This document shows, piece by piece, positions 6,718-14,431 of a stretch of DNA of 29,150 nt. Every line of letters begins with the position of its first letter. Positions within the stretch are counted from its first letter, which is position 1. This stretch comes from Candidatus Saccharimonadia bacterium. GTDB taxonomy: Bacteria; Patescibacteriota; Saccharimonadia; Saccharimonadales; Saccharimonadaceae. The notes below the pieces were generated by a model, which saw only the letters and a list, made by a program, of their open reading frames with translations, did not search any database and was not told where the DNA came from. The translations under genes were made by a program, and so were the position numbers. Location of the stretch: the NCBI GenBank assembly GCA_023257055.1, contig JALRDG010000043.1, positions 1 through 29,150 on the forward strand, written 5' to 3'.

Positions 6718-7974
6718 ATGAAGCAGCTACGATATGTATTGCTAAGTGGATTGATGGTGGGCTCTCTAGCTTTTGCACAAAGTGCAACGGTTTTGGCAGC
6801 CGAGCAAATAACGGAAGCAGAAAATATGACACGCGAGTACGGCACACAGGAGGTGTGGTCGGACAGTACAGCCTCTGGCGGTAAAAAGCGTATTCTTTGG
6901 AATAATGGTGCTGCATACGGCACACTAAAGGCATCGGGCGGTTTTACGCAAATTGACATCCGAGCCAAGGGTGATCACTATGGATCGGCGTATCCAAAAG
7001 TGGATGTGTGGGTCGACCATGTCTTTATCAAAACGATTTCGCTCGACAGTGAATACTGGAAAACGTTTTCAGTGACGGGTAATTGGGCTGCCGGTGACCA
7101 TCGTTTGTATCTTGAATACACGAACGACCATAAGCACCGAGGTGTTATTCTGGATTCAGCGGTCGCGGCAAATGTTACGACACCAACAGAGCCAACACCA
7201 ACTGAACCGGTACCAACGATTCCTGGAGATAACACCAATGGTTCTGGCGGCGCGAAAACCGATCAGACATTTCTTTCGTATTCGAACGGAACATATACCT
7301 CCCGGTATCACCTTTATGCGGCCGGACTTGATTGGACGAAGCCAGTCGGCGCATTGATTTATGCGGACGGTTCGGGTGAATACGGCCTGAAGAACCCATC
7401 GAGCACCTATCTTCTTGCGGGGACAAACGGTCTCGTGAATGTCGCTAAGCGAAACAACATGGTACTTATTACCCCATTCGCACCAAATACTGCCTGCGCT
7501 GATGGCGGCGGCTCCTGCTGGTATCAGGGTGATTCTGTTGGCTATACAAAATGGGCTGAATCACTTGTGCAGGATATCTACACGAAATACCCAATTGATA
7601 AAAGTCGTGTAGCGATGGGTGGCTATTCATCGGGTGCGCAACTAGCGGCACGCTATTGGACGCCATCGGGTGCCGCGCAGCGAACCATGAATGACGGAGT
7701 CATTGTTTCTATCTCTTGTGGCGGTAATCCTGCCATGACCGAGACTACGTATACGACAGCATTCAAGGCGAATGTGCACATGAACTGGAATACAGGTGAT
7801 CAAGACGATTCATGTCCACACACAGCTACCTGGAGTACAAACGGTGGTTATACGCACTACACAAATCTAGGCTTTAACACTTCCCGTGATATTTTGCCTG
7901 GAGTGACGCACAACCGTTCTGGACAGTTCGGTAATATTGTGGAAGCACAAATCAAAGAACACGTTAAGCTGTAA
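6718..7974 (+). CDS. Secreted carbohydrate-binding module plus esterase-like alpha/beta hydrolase
   Basis: 418 residues in three parts. (1) Signal peptide, residues 1 to about 28, cleaved near VLAA/EQ. (2) Residues 30-152 resemble Ca-dependent xylan-binding modules of the CBM60/CBM36 kind: ITEAENM, VWSDSTASGGK, then IDIRAKGDHYG and a late YTNDHKHRGVILD. (3) After a Thr/Pro/Glu linker (153-170), an alpha/beta hydrolase domain (about 180-418) with nucleophile elbow GYSSG (302-306, Ser304), candidate acids Asp361/Asp363 and candidate His398 in GVTHNR. Four Cys (260, 267, 334, 366) could form two disulfides, fitting export and the DsbA-like gene at 16451. The likely role is de-esterification of an external polysaccharide, as in acetylxylan or feruloyl esterases; the substrate is not established. 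It has its own promoter and a strong terminator. Confidence 0.85.
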   Translation: MKQLRYVLLSGLMVGSLAFAQSATVLAAEQITEAENMTREYGTQEVWSDSTASGGKKRILWNNGAAYGTLKASGGFTQIDIRAKGDHYGSAYPKVDVWVDHVFIKTISLDSEYWKTFSVTGNWAAGDHRLYLEYTNDHKHRGVILDSAVAANVTTPTEPTPTEPVPTIPGDNTNGSGGAKTDQTFLSYSNGTYTSRYHLYAAGLDWTKPVGALIYADGSGEYGLKNPSSTYLLAGTNGLVNVAKRNNMVLITPFAPNTACADGGGSCWYQGDSVGYTKWAESLVQDIYTKYPIDKSRVAMGGYSSGAQLAARYWTPSGAAQRTMNDGVIVSISCGGNPAMTETTYTTAFKANVHMNWNTGDQDDSCPHTATWSTNGGYTHYTNLGFNTSRDILPGVTHNRSGQFGNIVEAQIKEHVKL

Positions 7975-7991
7975 ATAGTTGACGTAACTAC

Positions 7992-8029
7992 ACAATACAG
8001 GCCGTGTATATGCGGCCTGTATTGTTTTG
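7992..8029 (+). terminator. Rho-independent terminator after CBM-esterase
   Basis: A 13-bp perfect stem, ACAATACAGGCCG (7992-8004) and CGGCCTGTATTGT (8013-8025), with an 8-base loop, followed by further T residues (TTTTG). It is oriented for the plus-strand gene ending at 7974. Confidence 0.85.
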
Positions 8030-8066
8030 CCAAAAGAGTTCATCTATAAGGAAGAGTTGCCTGGCT

Positions 8067-9134
8067 TTAAAATGTGCGATTCGTAGCTTTGTCGATGAGT
8101 GCTTTAAAAGTAGCTTGCTTATCTACGCTGACATTCATTTCTGAAATGAGTTCATTGGCATGGATCGAGAGAGTTCGAACGTACTGTTCGGTTAATTCTT
8201 TGGCGCCACTTGCAGCGATAGCGTCTTTCAAATGATCGATTTCTTCATGGGTTGCGTGCGGGTTGCCAAAAACATCCCAAAAGGCATCGGTCTGTTCGAC
8301 GGTAGTTATTTCAAGATACTTCTCGATAAGATAGGTGTGTTTGCCTTCTCGTATGTCACCGCGACTAGATTTCCCCGTTGTTTCTTCATCGCCGAAGCAG
8401 CCAATGATGTCGTCGGTCAGCTGATACGCAATGCCAAGAATTTCGCTATATTTACTGAGTACCATACGTTGTTGCTCGGTTGCGCCAGCCAAGGCCGCTC
8501 CGGTAACTAAAGGAGTGATAAAAGAGTAACTCGCAGTTTTGTATCTGGCAATTAACAAAGCGTCTGTTTTTTCGAATTCTTTGAACGCACCTTCCGTGTC
8601 GAGCAGTTCACCTCCGCAGACCTCGAAAATTCCAGCACTAAGTAGGGAAGTTGCTTTTATTTTCAGTGTGTCTGAAAGTTCACTCGCCGCAATGCATTGG
8701 TAGGCGCCGGATAGTAAAAGGTCTCCGCCAAGAATCGCAGCTCCTTGGCTATAATGTCGCCGAACGTGAGGGTCACTGACGTGCGGGGCATACAGCTGCA
8801 TGTACGATCCCGTGATATTCGATACGCCATATCGAATATCATCTCGATCGATAATGTCATCATGAACGAGTAGCCCGAGATGAAGCAGCTCTTGCGCGAC
8901 TGCGACAGGGATAATTGACTGTGTGTCGTTTCCGCCAAATGCCTCGTACGCGAGAATAGTCATTTGAGGCCGTAATCTTTTTCCTCCTGCAGTCGAGAGA
9001 GACTGAATTGTTTGCCACAGACGGGCGTAATCAGGGTGTATAGCCTGAGCGTTATCAATTGCCTCTTGCAGAAAACTTTCAAGCTTGGTAGAAATAAGTT
9101 CTGGTGTGTCTGCGTGATGAAAGAGATTTTGCAT
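8067..9134 (-). CDS. Polyprenyl diphosphate synthase (IspA/IdsA-like)
   Basis: 355 residues with every hallmark of trans-isoprenyl diphosphate synthases: GGKRLRP (50-56), first Asp-rich motif DDIID (92-96), GGDLLLSGAY (136-145), a Lys-Thr after RY (199-200), and the second motif region QLTDDIIGCFGDEE (238-251) followed by GKSSRGDIREGKHTYL. The DDIIG-x-FGD form of the second motif resembles actinobacterial and archaeal geranylgeranyl-type enzymes. It condenses isopentenyl diphosphate with an allylic diphosphate; product length cannot be fixed from sequence. The product could feed undecaprenyl-type carriers or, given the CarS-like gene nearby, isoprenoid membrane lipids. It is divergent from the CorA-type gene. 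A TAAAAT (9151-9146) lies 11 bases before the ATG at 9134. Confidence 0.94.
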   Translation of the reverse strand: MQNLFHHADTPELISTKLESFLQEAIDNAQAIHPDYARLWQTIQSLSTAGGKRLRPQMTILAYEAFGGNDTQSIIPVAVAQELLHLGLLVHDDIIDRDDIRYGVSNITGSYMQLYAPHVSDPHVRRHYSQGAAILGGDLLLSGAYQCIAASELSDTLKIKATSLLSAGIFEVCGGELLDTEGAFKEFEKTDALLIARYKTASYSFITPLVTGAALAGATEQQRMVLSKYSEILGIAYQLTDDIIGCFGDEETTGKSSRGDIREGKHTYLIEKYLEITTVEQTDAFWDVFGNPHATHEEIDHLKDAIAASGAKELTEQYVRTLSIHANELISEMNVSVDKQATFKALIDKATNRTF

Positions 9135-9195
9135 ATTGTCGTCTTATTTTATCATAGCCACTTACCTCGACGGTGTGAAAAACGCCTACACCTGG

Positions 9196-9201
9196 TACTA
9201 T
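9196..9201 (+). promoter_or_regulatory. -10 box TACTAT for CorA-type gene
   Basis: TACTAT ends 7 bases before the ATG at 9209; the gap reads TAGAAGT. No Shine-Dalgarno site is present. Confidence 0.5.
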
Positions 9202-9208
9202 TAGAAGT

Positions 9209-10126
9209 ATGATTTCATATCTCCGCTCTACGCATTATCGACCGGCCATCAAACAGCGGCAAAGTCTGCAGCCGGGTTGCTGGGTTCGTTGCGAGAAGCC
9301 GTCTGAAGCTGAACTGGAGAAGCTGATTAATCTCGGGCTGGATGCTGATATCCTCCATGACACACTCGATCCACACGAGGTGCCACGCGTCGAGCTTGAT
9401 GGCGACTGGACGTACTTTATTACACGCTTACCAGACACTGACGACAACTTTAACGACTATACGACACCTATCTTGTTCGCAATCGGTCGTGAATATATTG
9501 TTACGGTTGGACGAGATTCGCTAGGGCGCCTGTGGCAGCCATTTATCGACAACGTCCAAGCACCGACAACGCAAAAAACGAAGGTCTTCATGCTGATGAT
9601 CGATGCAATCATACGGCAGTATTCCACGCGAGTCGCTTCTATCAATCGCCAGATGCGCGCAGCTACAACCGATATTGTCAATTTACGTCCGAAAGAAATC
9701 GCTAATATCGTTGAATACGAACGAAAACTCAATGATTATCTTGACGCTCTCATTCCAACGAACACTTCGGTGGAAAAAATTCTCAGTGGCAAGTTATTGC
9801 AGTTGTACGAAGACGATCGCGAAACTGCCGAAGATCTCTCGATTGATCTCGAGCAGCTAATTTCTCGTTGTAAAAGCTTGCTCCGTACGATTACGAACTT
9901 GCGTGATTCGTATCGTGCGGTAATGGATACACGTTTGAACGAGACAATCCGTACACTGACGCTCATTACTTTAGCACTGACAATTCCAACGATGTTGGCG
10001 GGATTATTTGGTATGAACGTAGCGCTACCGGTAAACCCTGAATCGCCTGTTGTTTTTTGGTTTGTCGTAGCGCTCAGTGTGGCTGCGGCCGGAAGTTTAA
10101 GTATGTATTTTAATCGAAAACGATAA
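9209..10126 (+). CDS. CorA family divalent cation transporter (copy 1)
   Basis: 305 residues. A soluble N-terminal alpha/beta domain with long helices (about 100-245) leads to the C-terminal pair of membrane helices and the family motif GMN (268-270, in GLFGMNV). CorA proteins are pentameric channels for Mg2+ and sometimes Co2+ or Ni2+; some relatives export Zn2+. The family's usual acidic periplasmic loop is reduced here to a short NPESP. The start has no ribosome site, and a -10 box lies 7 bases away. PAP2 follows after 18 bases on the same strand, probably in the same transcript. A second CorA-type gene lies at 15206. Confidence 0.93.
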   Translation: MISYLRSTHYRPAIKQRQSLQPGCWVRCEKPSEAELEKLINLGLDADILHDTLDPHEVPRVELDGDWTYFITRLPDTDDNFNDYTTPILFAIGREYIVTVGRDSLGRLWQPFIDNVQAPTTQKTKVFMLMIDAIIRQYSTRVASINRQMRAATTDIVNLRPKEIANIVEYERKLNDYLDALIPTNTSVEKILSGKLLQLYEDDRETAEDLSIDLEQLISRCKSLLRTITNLRDSYRAVMDTRLNETIRTLTLITLALTIPTMLAGLFGMNVALPVNPESPVVFWFVVALSVAAAGSLSMYFNRKR

Positions 10127-10144
10127 GGGGACGTAGAAATATCA

Positions 10145-10825
10145 ATGTCGAACGATCATAAAAAATATCCTCGATACCTCATTACAGCACTCTTGCTAGC
10201 ACTTGGGGGATTTACGCTACTCGCTATTGGGTTCCTTGGTGTTATGCGATTTGTCGTATCTGGTGCAAGTCAATCGTACGACGAGCGTGTATTACTGGCA
10301 ATTAATGCATGGTCAACGCCGCTGCTCGATACGACTATGCGTACTATTACAGATTTTGGATCAGTTGGCGTGGCGGCAGTCGTAGTCATTGCCGCGCTTT
10401 TGTATGTACGCAACCATCACACCTACCGGGCACTGTTTATCGTGAGTGCTGTCGGCGGTGCTGCAATTTTGAGCGTTGTGTTGAAACTTTTATTCTCTCG
10501 CCCTCGCCCCGATTTATGGCAGCATCTTGTGGTGGAAGAAACATTTTCCTTTCCAAGCGGGCATGCCATTGCAAGCAGTGCACTCGCGTTTAGTGTCATG
10601 ATCTTACTGTGGCGTACACGATATCGTTGGCTGGGGGTGATAACTGGGGTTGTGTATATGTTGACAATTGGTTTCAGTCGAATGTATCTCGGCGTTCATT
10701 ATCCAACTGATATTATTGCCGGCTGGCTTGTCAGTGCGGCATGGGTGCTGCTTGTGGCAACAATGCTGTGGCATCGTCGACAGGTACGTCATGCCATGAA
10801 AGCGTTAGACGATACAACGAAGTGA
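10145..10825 (+). CDS. PAP2 family lipid phosphatase
   Basis: 226 residues, multi-pass membrane protein with the three PAP2 motifs intact: K114-LLFS-RPRP (119-122), PSGH (137-140), and SR-x5-H-x3-D (Ser178, Arg179, His185, Asp189). Such enzymes remove phosphate from phosphatidic acid, phosphatidylglycerophosphate or polyprenyl diphosphates outside the membrane. AAGGGGA overlaps the CorA stop, 13 bases before the ATG at 10145. The 3' end overlaps the convergent lipid kinase by 21 bases (10805-10825). Since the kinase family makes lipid phosphates and PAP2 removes them, the pair could set the balance of a phosphorylated lipid. Undecaprenyl diphosphate is an alternative substrate, given the nearby prenyl synthase. 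Confidence 0.93.
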   Translation: MSNDHKKYPRYLITALLLALGGFTLLAIGFLGVMRFVVSGASQSYDERVLLAINAWSTPLLDTTMRTITDFGSVGVAAVVVIAALLYVRNHHTYRALFIVSAVGGAAILSVVLKLLFSRPRPDLWQHLVVEETFSFPSGHAIASSALAFSVMILLWRTRYRWLGVITGVVYMLTIGFSRMYLGVHYPTDIIAGWLVSAAWVLLVATMLWHRRQVRHAMKALDDTTK

Positions 10826-11674
10826 TTGCTGCACGCTTGCTATAGTAATTTCGGTGTGCGCCGGTAAGCGTATAATCTCGCCATCTATTTGCATACGCGT
10901 GGAATGCGTTGTTATAAAAGAGAAAGATTTGGCTTGCGGGGCTGTTTCAATACCAACGGTCGAAGCCTTAAGGAGGTACTGTAGTAGCCGAGGCCCGCTA
11001 GTGGAATGGAGGGCGGATATCTCAAACAGGCCGTCATCTATCTCGGCCGTTTTCGAGAGCTTAAGGACCTTAGACATACGACCGTTCGTGCTAAAAACAA
11101 GGCTATCATAGCGACGACGCCCGCCGTCTATGATGATACGAACAGAGCGAATGCGAAACAAGTTACGAATAACCAGCCATAACTCATTGATGCGATTAAG
11201 TTTCGTCTGATTAAGTTCATGTCCTATTTGTGGGGTTATGCCGATACCGGCGTAGGAATGACCATAGTAGGTATGAGGGCCAAAAGAGATTTTCAACGCG
11301 TCAATTAATCGAACATCACCTAGTCGAATCCGTTCGACCGTATTGCCCTCATGAACAAAGTGATAGTGATCGTTTGCATTACCGGACGGCAGGAGGCCGC
11401 AGACCGCTCGTGACTCTAGTGTGGAGTTGCTGAGAACGGCATTTACAATTTCATGGTATGTGCCATCACCACTTGACGCAATAAGCAGCGTCTCGGCTTC
11501 AGTGGCATGCTCACGGGCAAAGTCGCCCGCATGTCCGGCGTAATCTGTTTTTAAGAGCTCCACCTGCAGGTGGTCAATTGACGTAAGCTTATCGAACAGT
11601 TCTTTGGCAGTAGTATAGCTGCTACCAGTGCTGACGGGATTATAAAGAATGTATACCTGGGTGAGAATGGCCAT
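10805..11674 (-). CDS. Diacylglycerol kinase-like lipid kinase (DAGK_cat / YegS family)
   Basis: 289 residues from ATG 11674. The start was moved 16 codons inward from the longest frame (11722) because an extended -10, TGC TATAGT, ends 6 bases before 11674 and the protein then begins MAILTQVYILYNPVSTG, the usual family start. The nucleotide-binding motif is SSGDGTYHEIVNAV (67-80; Ser replaces the first Gly of GGDGT), and LPSGNANDH (95-103) matches LPxGTxNDF. The C-terminal beta-rich domain contains GDVRLIDALK. Family members phosphorylate diacylglycerol or similar lipids with ATP at the inner membrane face. The 3' end overlaps the PAP2 gene, whose family catalyses the reverse step. Confidence 0.9.
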   Translation of the reverse strand: MAILTQVYILYNPVSTGSSYTTAKELFDKLTSIDHLQVELLKTDYAGHAGDFAREHATEAETLLIASSGDGTYHEIVNAVLSNSTLESRAVCGLLPSGNANDHYHFVHEGNTVERIRLGDVRLIDALKISFGPHTYYGHSYAGIGITPQIGHELNQTKLNRINELWLVIRNLFRIRSVRIIIDGGRRRYDSLVFSTNGRMSKVLKLSKTAEIDDGLFEISALHSTSGPRLLQYLLKASTVGIETAPQAKSFSFITTHSTRMQIDGEIIRLPAHTEITIASVQQSLRCIV

Positions 11675-11680
11675 ACAGGT

Positions 11681-11689
11681 ACTATAGCA
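11681..11689 (-). promoter_or_regulatory. Extended -10 box for lipid kinase gene
   Basis: On the minus strand TGC TATAGT spans 11689-11681 and ends 6 bases before ATG 11674. This decides the start used for the kinase and predicts a leaderless mRNA. Confidence 0.6.
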
Positions 11690-11784
11690 GGAGTAAAGTA
11701 GAAGATTTGTTATATATCTCACTGTTCGTCGGCTACAAGGCCGATATGATGGAGATACACACGAAATAAGTAAAGGAGATATAT

Positions 11785-12054
11785 ATGTTAGATATCATTC
11801 TGTGGATCCTGTTCGGTGCATTAGCCGGATGGATAGCATCAAAAATTATGAAGACCGATGCGGAACAAGGTGCGATCGCGAATATCATTGTTGGTATTCT
11901 TGGTGCCTTCATTGGTGGTTTCCTGATGCAGGCATTGACCGGCCAGCCAACCGACACCTTCAGTATTGGCGGCTTGCTCGTTGCCATTCTTGGCGCAGTT
12001 GTTCTGCTTGCCATCTACAAGGCCATCACTGGTCGTCGCGGCGTTACTCGCTAA
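11785..12054 (+). CDS. GlsB/YeaQ/YmgE family small membrane protein
   Basis: 89 residues and three hydrophobic segments with the glycine patterns of the transglycosylase-associated (GlsB/YeaQ/YmgE) family: GALAGWIASKIMK (11-23), NIIVGILGAFIGGFLM (33-48) and FSIGGLLVAILGAVVLLAIY (59-78). In other bacteria members are stress-induced and of unresolved mechanism. Unlike most neighbours it has a real leader: AAGGAG (11773-11778) is 6 bases before the ATG, and TATGAT (11745-11750) is a possible -10 box. A strong terminator follows, so it is probably a single-gene transcript made at high level. Confidence 0.93.
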   Translation: MLDIILWILFGALAGWIASKIMKTDAEQGAIANIIVGILGAFIGGFLMQALTGQPTDTFSIGGLLVAILGAVVLLAIYKAITGRRGVTR

Positions 12055-12084
12055 TTCAACTACACACTCTCACTCTCTCACTTT

Positions 12085-12117
12085 ACCGCTCGCGCCCTCT
12101 CGCGAGCGGTTCTTTTT
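12085..12117 (+). terminator. Rho-independent terminator after GlsB-like gene
   Basis: A 10-bp perfect GC-rich stem, ACCGCTCGCG (12085-12094) and CGCGAGCGGT (12101-12110), with a 6-base loop, followed by TCTTTTTA. Confidence 0.9.
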
Positions 12118-12162
12118 ATGTACTATGGTTACTAAAAGATAGAAAAAATACCCCAATCAACC

Positions 12163-12168
12163 TATAAT
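12163..12168 (+). promoter_or_regulatory. -10 box TATAAT for CHASE kinase
   Basis: Consensus TATAAT ends 9 bases before the ATG at 12178. No -35 or Shine-Dalgarno site is seen. Confidence 0.6.
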
Positions 12169-12177
12169 AGAGCTACG

Positions 12178-13962
12178 ATGATACAGCGATTACGATCGGT
12201 AGCTTTAACCCATTTACGGGCCTTGCGAGTAAAACGCTTTTTTTCCTCGACGTACTTAATTGCTTTGACGATCGGATTCGGGATCGTCCTTTGTTTATTA
12301 ACCGTCCTTTCAGCACGTGCGCTACATATTGCCAATCAAGACATGGTAGAGGTAGCAATTGAGCGACGAAAGCGTGAAGATGCTTTGGAGATAAACCGAG
12401 CGATGTCAGCTCATTCTCAGGCGCTTCTCAGCTCGGTCGGGTTAATGAACAGTGTCAGGATGACGCCGGAGGTATGGGGTCGATTCATTGCCTCCTATCG
12501 TAGCGAGGATGCATTTCCGGCAATGTTTGCAATTGGCGCGGCGGAATATATTCGATCAGAAAATATACCGGAGCTAGAAGCGCGCCTTTCAGACCAGTAT
12601 CAGCGTCCGGTTGAGGTATTTCCTAGGCCGACTGGAGAATTTAGTGAACCGGTGCTGTATGTCGAGCGAGGTGATAGCTTGGCACAGCAGACCATCGGAT
12701 TAGACATGATGCAATTGCCAGAGCGCAATGAGGCGGCTGAACTAGCCACGGACACGAACTCAATCGTACTGACCGACCCTGCTCATATTATTTCCGATAC
12801 GACGACACTCGAGGAAGACCCCCGGTCTGCCATCTTCATGTTTGCACCGTATTATGTGATCGGTAGCGATCTTTCGACCGTTGAAAAACGACAAAGGGCA
12901 ATACGTGGCCATGTATATATCGCGTTTCATACACAAGAGCTATTTTCAAAGATATTTTCAGAAAATAATTTTAATAACATTCGGTTGGTTATATATCAAA
13001 AAGACGACCCGGAAAAAGATTTATTATATGCATCTCCCAATATTTCCGCTCATCGACGCCAACAGAACGTAAAGACTGATCTTACGTTACTGAATAAAAC
13101 GTACACGTTGGAATACCAATTTAACGCTGCTTCGATATTGTCGCCGGTTCAGCGGTATGCACCACTACTGACGCTCCTGTTTGGATTGACGATTAGCATC
13201 GTGTTACCTGCTTTGATGCACAATATTGTGCGCGCTCGCCAGAATGCCTTGCATTTTGCAAATGAGCAAAAGATTAAAAAGGCGCAGGACGAACTACTTT
13301 CACTTGCTTCGCATCAGCTCCGAACGCCCGCTACGGCCACTAAGCAGTACATTGGCATGGTATTGCAAGGTTTTATGGGTGACGTGCCGAAAGAGCAACA
13401 GGCGTTCTTACAGAAGGCCTACGACAGCAATGAACGTCAGTTGCGTATCATCAATGATATTCTTCATGTTGCTAAGCTTGATGCTGGCCGCATCGTACCA
13501 TCCATGAAACCGTTTGACATCACGGCTACTGTCAAAGGCGTGCTCGAAGATACGGCTTCCGATGTTCGAAAAGCAGGTATTACTATTCGGCGTCAGCTTG
13601 GTCGCTCGTATATGTTGACAGGGGATGAATACATGATTCGGATGATTGTAGAGAACCTGGTAAGTAATGCAATTAAATACACGCCTTCTGGCGGCAAGGT
13701 GACTGTCGCGGCTCGGCGAGAGGCGCATGGCTATCATCTTAGCGTGACGGATACTGGTATAGGTATCGCAAAGCAGGACTTTGATCGTTTATTCAAGCAG
13801 TTCTCGCGGATAGAGAGCGATCATAGTGCGACAGTGCCAGGTAGTGGCGTTGGGCTGTACTTGGCGCAAAATCTTGCACATCTGCACGGCGGCAAGATTA
13901 AAGTAGTGTCAAAAATTGGCAAAGGATCGACCTTTACACTGTATTTGCCAAAAAATATGTAA
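12178..13962 (+). CDS. CHASE-domain membrane histidine kinase
   Basis: 594 residues. Membrane helix 1 lies at about 25-46, and a large extracytoplasmic region (about 70-320) has CHASE features (SEDAFPAMFAIGAAEYI near 109-125, LYVERGDSLAQQTIGLDM near 160-177). Membrane helix 2 is at about 327-346. HisKA has His379 in ASHQLRTPATATKQY, and HATPase_c has N-box ENLVSNAIKY (492-501), G1 DTGIGI (525-530) and G2 GSGVGL (555-560). CHASE domains sense small external ligands such as cytokinin-like compounds or peptides in other organisms; the ligand here is unknown. The kinase core is a paralogue of that at 1141. The single-domain regulator 45 bases downstream is the obvious partner, although it also has its own -10 box. 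Confidence 0.94.
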   Translation: MIQRLRSVALTHLRALRVKRFFSSTYLIALTIGFGIVLCLLTVLSARALHIANQDMVEVAIERRKREDALEINRAMSAHSQALLSSVGLMNSVRMTPEVWGRFIASYRSEDAFPAMFAIGAAEYIRSENIPELEARLSDQYQRPVEVFPRPTGEFSEPVLYVERGDSLAQQTIGLDMMQLPERNEAAELATDTNSIVLTDPAHIISDTTTLEEDPRSAIFMFAPYYVIGSDLSTVEKRQRAIRGHVYIAFHTQELFSKIFSENNFNNIRLVIYQKDDPEKDLLYASPNISAHRRQQNVKTDLTLLNKTYTLEYQFNAASILSPVQRYAPLLTLLFGLTISIVLPALMHNIVRARQNALHFANEQKIKKAQDELLSLASHQLRTPATATKQYIGMVLQGFMGDVPKEQQAFLQKAYDSNERQLRIINDILHVAKLDAGRIVPSMKPFDITATVKGVLEDTASDVRKAGITIRRQLGRSYMLTGDEYMIRMIVENLVSNAIKYTPSGGKVTVAARREAHGYHLSVTDTGIGIAKQDFDRLFKQFSRIESDHSATVPGSGVGLYLAQNLAHLHGGKIKVVSKIGKGSTFTLYLPKNM

Positions 13963-13992
13963 GATAATTCATAGCTTATTATCAAAATATCG

Positions 13993-13998
13993 TATAAT
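13993..13998 (+). promoter_or_regulatory. -10 box TATAAT for single-domain response regulator
   Basis: TATAAT ends 9 bases before the ATG at 14008, inside the A/T-rich 45-base gap after the CHASE kinase. It would allow the regulator to be made independently of the kinase. Confidence 0.5.
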
Positions 13999-14007
13999 AT
14001 AAAATAT

Positions 14008-14379
14008 ATGTCAGGTAAAGTACTCATTGTAGAAGACGAAATAGCATTGTCTGATGTCTATAAAACCTTGCTCGATCAGGCCGGGTATGATGTTCGCGTC
14101 GCCGAAAACGGCGAGGTGGCGCTGGGAGTCGCGGAAGAATTTCAGCCAGAGATGATACTACTAGATCTTCGAATGCCGGTGCTTGATGGAATCGGCTTTT
14201 TACACAAATATGATCTTAAGAACGCACATCCGGACGTAAAGGTTGTCGTGTTCAGTAATTATGATATGCAAAAAGAGATTGATGAAGCATATTCGCTTGG
14301 TGCCGAGCGCTATCTATTAAAGGCGTGGGCGTCACCAAAAGAGCTTATCGAGCTAGTAAAGACGACACTTGGTAAATAA
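14008..14379 (+). CDS. Single-domain response regulator (CheY-like)
   Basis: 123 residues, one receiver domain only. The acidic pair is Glu9-Asp10 in LIVEDE, the phospho-acceptor is Asp53 in LLDLRMP, the switch residue is Ser83 in VFSNYD, and the conserved Lys is Lys105 in YLLKAW. No output domain is present, so it signals by protein contact or phosphotransfer. Position after the CHASE kinase suggests they form a pair. A bidirectional terminator follows, separating it from the Crp/Fnr gene. Confidence 0.94.
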   Translation: MSGKVLIVEDEIALSDVYKTLLDQAGYDVRVAENGEVALGVAEEFQPEMILLDLRMPVLDGIGFLHKYDLKNAHPDVKVVVFSNYDMQKEIDEAYSLGAERYLLKAWASPKELIELVKTTLGK

Positions 14380-14388
14380 TAGTTATTG

Positions 14389-14417
14389 AAAACCCGCCAC
14401 ATAAAGGCGGGTTTTTT
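14389..14417. terminator. Bidirectional terminator
   Basis: Stem AAAACCCGCC (14389-14398) and GGCGGGTTTT (14406-14415) with a 7-base loop, then further T. The A-rich left arm gives a T run on the minus strand, so it can end both the response regulator (14379) and the convergent Crp/Fnr gene (14432). Confidence 0.88.
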
Positions 14418-14431
14418 GTTGGCAGGTGATA

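Noticed and set aside
11675..11722. 16-codon N-terminal extension of the lipid kinase
   Set aside because: It would include the extended -10 box within the coding region; the family usually begins near the YNPVSTG segment.
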